Below, piece after piece: positions 59,400 through 64,000 of a DNA stretch of 64,000 nt. Source of the DNA: Asterella californica (lineage: Eukaryota; Streptophyta; Marchantiopsida; Marchantiales; Aytoniaceae). Location: NCBI GenBank assembly GCA_036924285.1, contig JAYKYS010000007.1, forward strand, positions 8,494,001 through 8,558,000, in the 5' to 3' direction. Made by a program: the position numbers and the translations under genes. The notes beneath the pieces are model-generated. The model saw only the letters and a list, made by a program, of their open reading frames with translations, made no database searches and was not told the origin of the DNA. Position 1 is the stretch's first letter; the number at the start of each line of letters is the position of its first letter.

Positions 59400-62119
59400 G
59401 GTTTAAATATTGCACTTCAAGTGGAGAAGGTGAATTATAGGCATGCTTCCCAAACGAAAGTCGACATTAATACTTAAAAAGCCTTCTTCATGAGTAGCGT
59501 TGTCGTAGTATCGGTGTCAAACTGAAACACCCTACCGGTAGTCTCTAGATTGTCCAAAGTTCGTACCGGAAGGACTTTGGTTTACTCAAGAGCGCTTCGC
59601 AGGCCTGTTTGAAGCGGTCATAGTAGCAATATTACTTGGAAGGAATTACTGGTCTCATGTGGATTGACTGTTAGTGTGATTACTTGTCTCAGATTGACTG
59701 TTACTGAACGCTAAATTAACCTCTAGGCTACCTTGACGGGAACAATCCAAAAGCACAAAGCGAATCAAGGAATATGCAGGAAGCCCCTTTAGGTTCCGCG
59801 CTTTTATCTCCATGGTCGCCTTACGCCTTACTCCTACGACTTACGAAACTTGCCGTAACTGCGGTAGGATCACTACCGGGCAACACAAGTGAAAATGACT
59901 AGACGATCCCGCAATGGTGCAGACAGCTGGGAGTCGGACCGCAGGTTCCTGACAAATCCCGGCGGATCCCTCCAGTGGATTAGAAGAATATCAAGCTCCC
60001 CAGATTCGGGCAGGATGAAAAACTAGAACTTTGGGTCGCCGTGTTCCGCGGCAAACTTGACCGGCATGCATAACATAAGTACGGATCGCGGCGTGGCGAT
60101 CGTAACCCAGCTGTGAGGGAAGAACGACGTTAGCAGCAGCAGCGCTGTAGCTTCGGAGACGGGATTAGTTCCCCCACTCCGTTCGGATTTGAAGCGCTAG
60201 GTTTGGATAGGGTTCACGCCAACGGCAAACCCCCAGAACGACGCTAGAGTTTCATCGAGTCAGACAAGTATTACGTCCAACTGAGCAGAACGGGATTCGC
60301 AAGCCGTCCGTCTACTGCGAGTTACAAATCTGAGCCGTCCACGCCGATGACGATAAGACCAGTAGCAGGTAGTACGTTTCTTCTTGAGGGCGCGAGTTGC
60401 ACACACGGAATTTGGGTACTGCGCCTGTGGAAAGAGTTCGAGGCGCCAGTTGATCAGAGGCGGGGTGGAGCAGACGCCGAGACAAAACTCACCAAAGGAA
60501 CGGGGAGGACAGTGACAGTGTGAGGGCTGGAGGTGTTGGACAAAAGTGCGGGAGGGCCGGGGCGTAGACGAAAGCGAAGGGAAGGGAGCGTAGAGGTGGT
60601 GGAGGGCCGAGGGCGGGGACAAAATAGGAGGAGAGAGAGAGAAGGTCTGCAGGAGGAGGAGCGGGGAAGGGCACGGGGAGTAGTCAAGCCGAGACGAGTA
60701 TACACAGGGGTGGGGACGACCGAGGGCCGAGGGCAGAGACGAAAGCGAAGGAACGAGTATAGTGCAGGAGGAAACGGAGAAGGGCACCGGTAGGAGGAGC
60801 GGGGAGGGCCGAGTACGTCTGTCTGTCGGGGGCTCTATTTGCGAGTGCGATAGAGTGACGGGAATAGGAGGGTGGGTCACGGTGTGAAAGGATGGAGGAT
60901 GGAGTGCGAGGGCATGGGGTAAGAGAAAATTGAGCGAGAGTGCAGTGTAGAGACTTTGTTGAATGGAAAGGCGATGGGGGAGATGGGAAGTGGAGACGGT
61001 CACGTCCAGGCACGCTGGAAAGACGTGGTGCTTTTTACTGATTGCAAGACGTGATGCTTTTTACTGATTGCTTGTTCTCTGACTCGATGACTGAGTTTTG
61101 CGATCGTTTATGAGTTCGTGATCGTGCGGCGATTGGGCTTGAGTTGATCTGGAGCTGTCATCGACCCGAAATTTGCAACATCTTGGAGCAGGGCCTTAGG
61201 TAATGTGATCGCTTGTACCGCGGCATTGCTTCTGCTGGGACGTCGCTGGTGTTTCTTTCACGAGTTTTGGTGTTCCAGTTCCTGCTCGTTACGCGCGGTG
61301 CTTAATTTTGGTGTCTCTCCACTTACGTCCTGAGGCGAAGCCGCAAGCCTTTGGGATCATATTCCTAGCTCTGCATCACTCGGATGGCGATAGCAGGTGC
61401 TGAGGTACGTCGCTTTCTCCCCTGCTACTATCTTCTCGACTGTCTTCCACTCCTGCGCATCTTCCTAGGGGCAAGAAAGCCGATCACGTGAGACTGACTT
61501 AGCTCCAACGAGCTGAATTGATCAAGAAGACTGTCAAACCTGAACCTCGACAATCGGAGCCGCTTACGCTCTTACGTCCTTGACAACTGGACTGTAACCG
61601 ACGCTTATGGTCTACTGCTCGTTCATATTTTGTTAGTCCTAAGTTCAAAAGGAACCTGTGGTTCTCGTTTTAATCGTCTGTACTCTGGTTTCCTCGTCAT
61701 TAATTCCCGTCGCCGCTGGTTTCTGGTTGGAATATTGCGGGTGTTCAGTTTCTTGTATTGTAAGTGGGGATTGTCTGTGTCACACTTACGCGAAGGTCTA
61801 CGGGCGTCAGTTCTTGGGTCAGTTCGTTGGTTGCAATTTTACGACCTGCACCTGCACCTGCTCCAGAGCAGAGCTTGCCTGAACATTGTGCACGCTTACT
61901 CGTGCCTAGCTGGCATCACAGCGCAGTGTGATACCAATTATGCTCAATTATCATGACTCGCCTTCTCGCATAGCGGATTGCATGCACAAGGTGTGTTTAT
62001 AGTACGCGGTGTTACTATGTAATCCGTGCGTGGGGATATGATGCCTCCCGTGAATTAGGTCATAATGATCTTATGAGGATAATCTTTTCGAGGAAGGTCG
62101 GGTTTCTATAGGTGGTGAA
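59400..62119. other. GC-rich upstream region of the ankyrin gene
   Basis: Composition rises from about 59750 onward. 60440-61000 is strongly G/A-rich on the plus strand (C/T-rich on the minus strand), which creates a spurious 247-codon Pro/Ser/Leu frame at 61003-60260 on the minus strand. A 26-bp unit, AGACGTG(G/A)TGCTTTTTACTG, is duplicated at 61021-61071. Possible splice signals (AG|GTAATG near 61199; TCTCTGCAG at 62158-62166) would fit a 5' untranslated exon and intron. No promoter element could be fixed. Confidence 0.4.
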
Positions 62120-62320
62120 ATGACCTGTTCCCAGGTACATGGGTGTGGATATTTGGGTCTCTGCAGTCCGGTTCTGGTTTTGACGATTAGCGCCTATGGT
62201 ACATCGGGGAGTTTGAGTGAGTGTTTGATATCGTTGGCTGCAGGTGCTGTTGTAACATACAAACTAGGTGGGGCTGAACAGCTCAGAGTGAGTGGATGTA
62301 GTGGGCAGAAGCTGTGGACA

Positions 62321-64000
62321 ATGTTCTCTTTATTTGTAGAGGGTTCGAAGGACTCGGATTCCGAAGGTAACGATCGCCGGCCGCCATTACAAGGGCCAGA
62401 TTTAAAGGCGATGGAGAAAATTTTGAAACCTGCCTTGAAGCCTTCACTGCGGAAGCTGGTGCATGAGGATGACTCGGAGGGTTTGGAAGAGGCTCTGGAA
62501 GCTGAACGAAGTGCCAATCCTAAACCTCCTGCAAAAAAGAACAAGAAAAAGAGTGGTGGAACTGGGAGCAAGGAAGATGATGAGTTTGCAATTCTTGGGA
62601 GAAGGATTTTGCACTTCGCATGTGCCTTAGATGCTGTGGAGTGCTGTAAATTGCTGATCACATCTCAAACTTTTCCTCGAGTCTGGGTTGACGCGGTGGA
62701 TGAAGTGGACCAGCGTTCTGCTCTTCATGTAGCCTCACATAATCACTCTAGGAGATGTATAGAGGTCCTCCTGAAGCAGGGTGCGAATGTAGCCTTGAAG
62801 AACAAGCAGCAGGTCTTTCCCTTAGAGGAAGCACTTCTTAGCAGCAAGTTGCATGTGGACTGGGACTTCCTTACTCCTGCTGCGCAGATCGTGGAGAAAG
62901 TGAGGGAGAAGGATTTGGTGGCCTTACGAGCTTTAGAAACGAAGTGCAAGGACCTACTTATTCCCGTAGCCTTCAAGCTGGCAAAAGGTTTGAAGCTAGT
63001 GCCTTTGGTCGCGCTCTTAATTGTCGCCAGAGGTTCGTTTGTGGTAAATTCTGTAGCGAAGAAGGTAGAGGGCGAAGAGGAATCGGTGGGCACCCTTGTG
63101 GATCTTCTGCTAGGAAAAGCCTTAGCGTATTCATCGGTTTGCCCTTTAGATAAGTCTGCTTCTAAATGTAAGAAAAGTTTCTCGGATGGATTAGGAGATG
63201 CATGGTCTGGTGAGACCAGTCGCCTCCTAAGGAAAGGATCATGTGAAGCAGATGGGAGCGGGGTGGACGCGAAGCATAGGAGGAATTCTGGCGACTGGGA
63301 GAGTCCCGTGGAAACCAAACATAGATGCGATTTGGAAGAAGGCTGCTCAGAGATAAAACATAGAAAGGATTTGAGTGAGTGGGAAGAGATAACCTCAAAG
63401 TACAGGAGCAACGGCACTGAAGGGGAAAGTAGCGTCTCTGACAGCAAATTTAGGAGAACGAGCTCCGGCGGAGATATGGATAAAACAGCAGGCAAACATG
63501 TAGAGGACAAGTGCTCAGCGGGTGGCGAAGATCTAGAGACGAATTGTAAAATTGCAAGGAAGCTTTTAGAGTGCGTGCTGCTGTTTGGCCCAAGGTTGTC
63601 GGCACATCCACAGAGCCCTTCTCTCCCCCCTTTGCTTAGAGCAGCTCAAGCGAATGATGAAGTTCTTTTGTCCCAGCTACTGGAAGCTGGAGCACCTATC
63701 AATGAAACTGACTCTGACGGGAATACAGCCTTACATTGGGCCCTTCGGCAAGCAACGCCTGTTAATAAACGAAGTGTAAACAGCAAGCTTGTCAAGAGGC
63801 TTCTGGATGCAAGTGCAAACGTTCTGTTGGGGAATAAACTCGGGGCCACCCCAGTACACACAGCTGCAGGTCATGGCCACTATGAAGCTCTGTCGCTTAT
63901 TCTGGAGAAGGAAGCGGGCGGTGTGAACGTCATGGCTGCTACGAAGGAGACCCCTTTACATTACTCTGTAAAAAATAACCACCTACTTTGCACTGCGATT
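62321..64000 (+). CDS. Ankyrin-repeat protein, 5' part (runs off the window)
   Basis: One frame is open from 62069 to the window end without a stop. In-frame ATGs lie at 62120, 62321 and 62411. I start at 62321 because 62158-62166 resembles a splice acceptor and the protein turns hydrophilic there (MFSLFVEGSKDSDSEG); 62120 or 62411 remain possible. After a Lys-rich linker come two ankyrin repeats (LGRRILHFACALDAVECCKL; RSALHVASHNHSRRCIEVLL). A helical stretch and a charged region of about 15-residue degenerate units (VDAKHRRNSGDWESP, IKHRKDLSEWEEI, TSKYRSNGTEGES) follow. More ankyrin repeats then run to the edge (PLLRAAQANDEVLLSQLLEA; GNTALHWALRQ; GATPVHTAAGHGHYEALSLI; ETPLHYSVKNNH). Ankyrin repeats bind proteins; no enzymatic domain is visible in this part, so the function is unknown. 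Codon use and GC differ from the AT-rich transposon debris, as for a host gene. Confidence 0.85.
   Translation, partial: MFSLFVEGSKDSDSEGNDRRPPLQGPDLKAMEKILKPALKPSLRKLVHEDDSEGLEEALEAERSANPKPPAKKNKKKSGGTGSKEDDEFAILGRRILHFACALDAVECCKLLITSQTFPRVWVDAVDEVDQRSALHVASHNHSRRCIEVLLKQGANVALKNKQQVFPLEEALLSSKLHVDWDFLTPAAQIVEKVREKDLVALRALETKCKDLLIPVAFKLAKGLKLVPLVALLIVARGSFVVNSVAKKVEGEEESVGTLVDLLLGKALAYSSVCPLDKSASKCKKSFSDGLGDAWSGETSRLLRKGSCEADGSGVDAKHRRNSGDWESPVETKHRCDLEEGCSEIKHRKDLSEWEEITSKYRSNGTEGESSVSDSKFRRTSSGGDMDKTAGKHVEDKCSAGGEDLETNCKIARKLLECVLLFGPRLSAHPQSPSLPPLLRAAQANDEVLLSQLLEAGAPINETDSDGNTALHWALRQATPVNKRSVNSKLVKRLLDASANVLLGNKLGATPVHTAAGHGHYEALSLILEKEAGGVNVMAATKETPLHYSVKNNHLLCTAI

Noticed and set aside
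60260..61003. 247-codon open frame on the minus strand, Pro/Ser/Leu-rich
   Set aside because: It is created by a G/A-rich block on the plus strand, with three overlapping frames open at once and no domain; it is upstream DNA of the ankyrin gene.

Overview
The window is eukaryotic nuclear DNA, most likely from a non-flowering streptophyte (bryophyte or charophyte grade). I infer this from L1-type LINE remnants, several Ty3/Gypsy families, long AT-rich gene-free stretches, and one intron-free stretch of a large ankyrin-repeat gene at the right edge. A retrotransposon carrying a DNA methyltransferase also fits: such elements are, from memory, reported in Klebsormidium and dinoflagellates. The species cannot be read from the sequence, and no bacterial-style operons, CRISPR arrays or intact rRNA/tRNA genes were seen.

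Layout. 1-4.2 kb: AT-rich with small inverted repeats. 4.2-7.9 kb: a decayed L1-type LINE reverse transcriptase split by a probable 1.95-kb solo LTR. 7.9-9.7 kb: first copy of a dispersed leader repeat (R1). 9.7-22.3 kb: mostly gene-free, with foldback elements and tandem repeats. 22.3-24.6 kb: a decayed cut-and-paste type transposase. 25.0-25.8 kb: an unrecognised host-like pseudogene on the minus strand. 26-30 kb: tandem repeats and foldbacks. 30-40.5 kb: a patchwork of decayed pieces of the methyltransferase Gypsy family plus another Gypsy lineage rich in GAAGAC/GTCTTC, with a long coiled-coil ORF. 41-44.2 kb: a third Gypsy pol on the minus strand. 44.3-54.2 kb: a nearly complete methyltransferase-Gypsy element on the plus strand. 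55.7-59.3 kb: more Gypsy debris. 59.3-62 kb: GC-rich promoter-like DNA. 62.1-64 kb: the 5' part of the ankyrin gene.

The central finding is the 44.3-54.2 kb element. Between 283-bp direct repeats with TG...CA ends it has gag with two zinc knuckles, an aspartic protease, a complete cytosine-C5 methyltransferase (motifs I, IV with Pro-Cys, VI, VIII, X), reverse transcriptase-RNase H, and an integrase ending in a PHD finger. The methyltransferase sits between protease and reverse transcriptase and shares one frame with reverse transcriptase, separated by a single stop codon. Such an element could write DNA methylation at its own copies and carry a chromatin reader on its integrase. Its leader holds a 5S rRNA-like segment in antisense. 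Decayed relatives (30.0-32.3, 38.4-40.6, 56.7-59.3, 7.9-9.7 kb) show many C-to-T/G-to-A differences, as expected of methylated DNA. All domains carry a few stops or frameshifts, so this copy is a recent pseudogene-like insertion rather than a proven active element.
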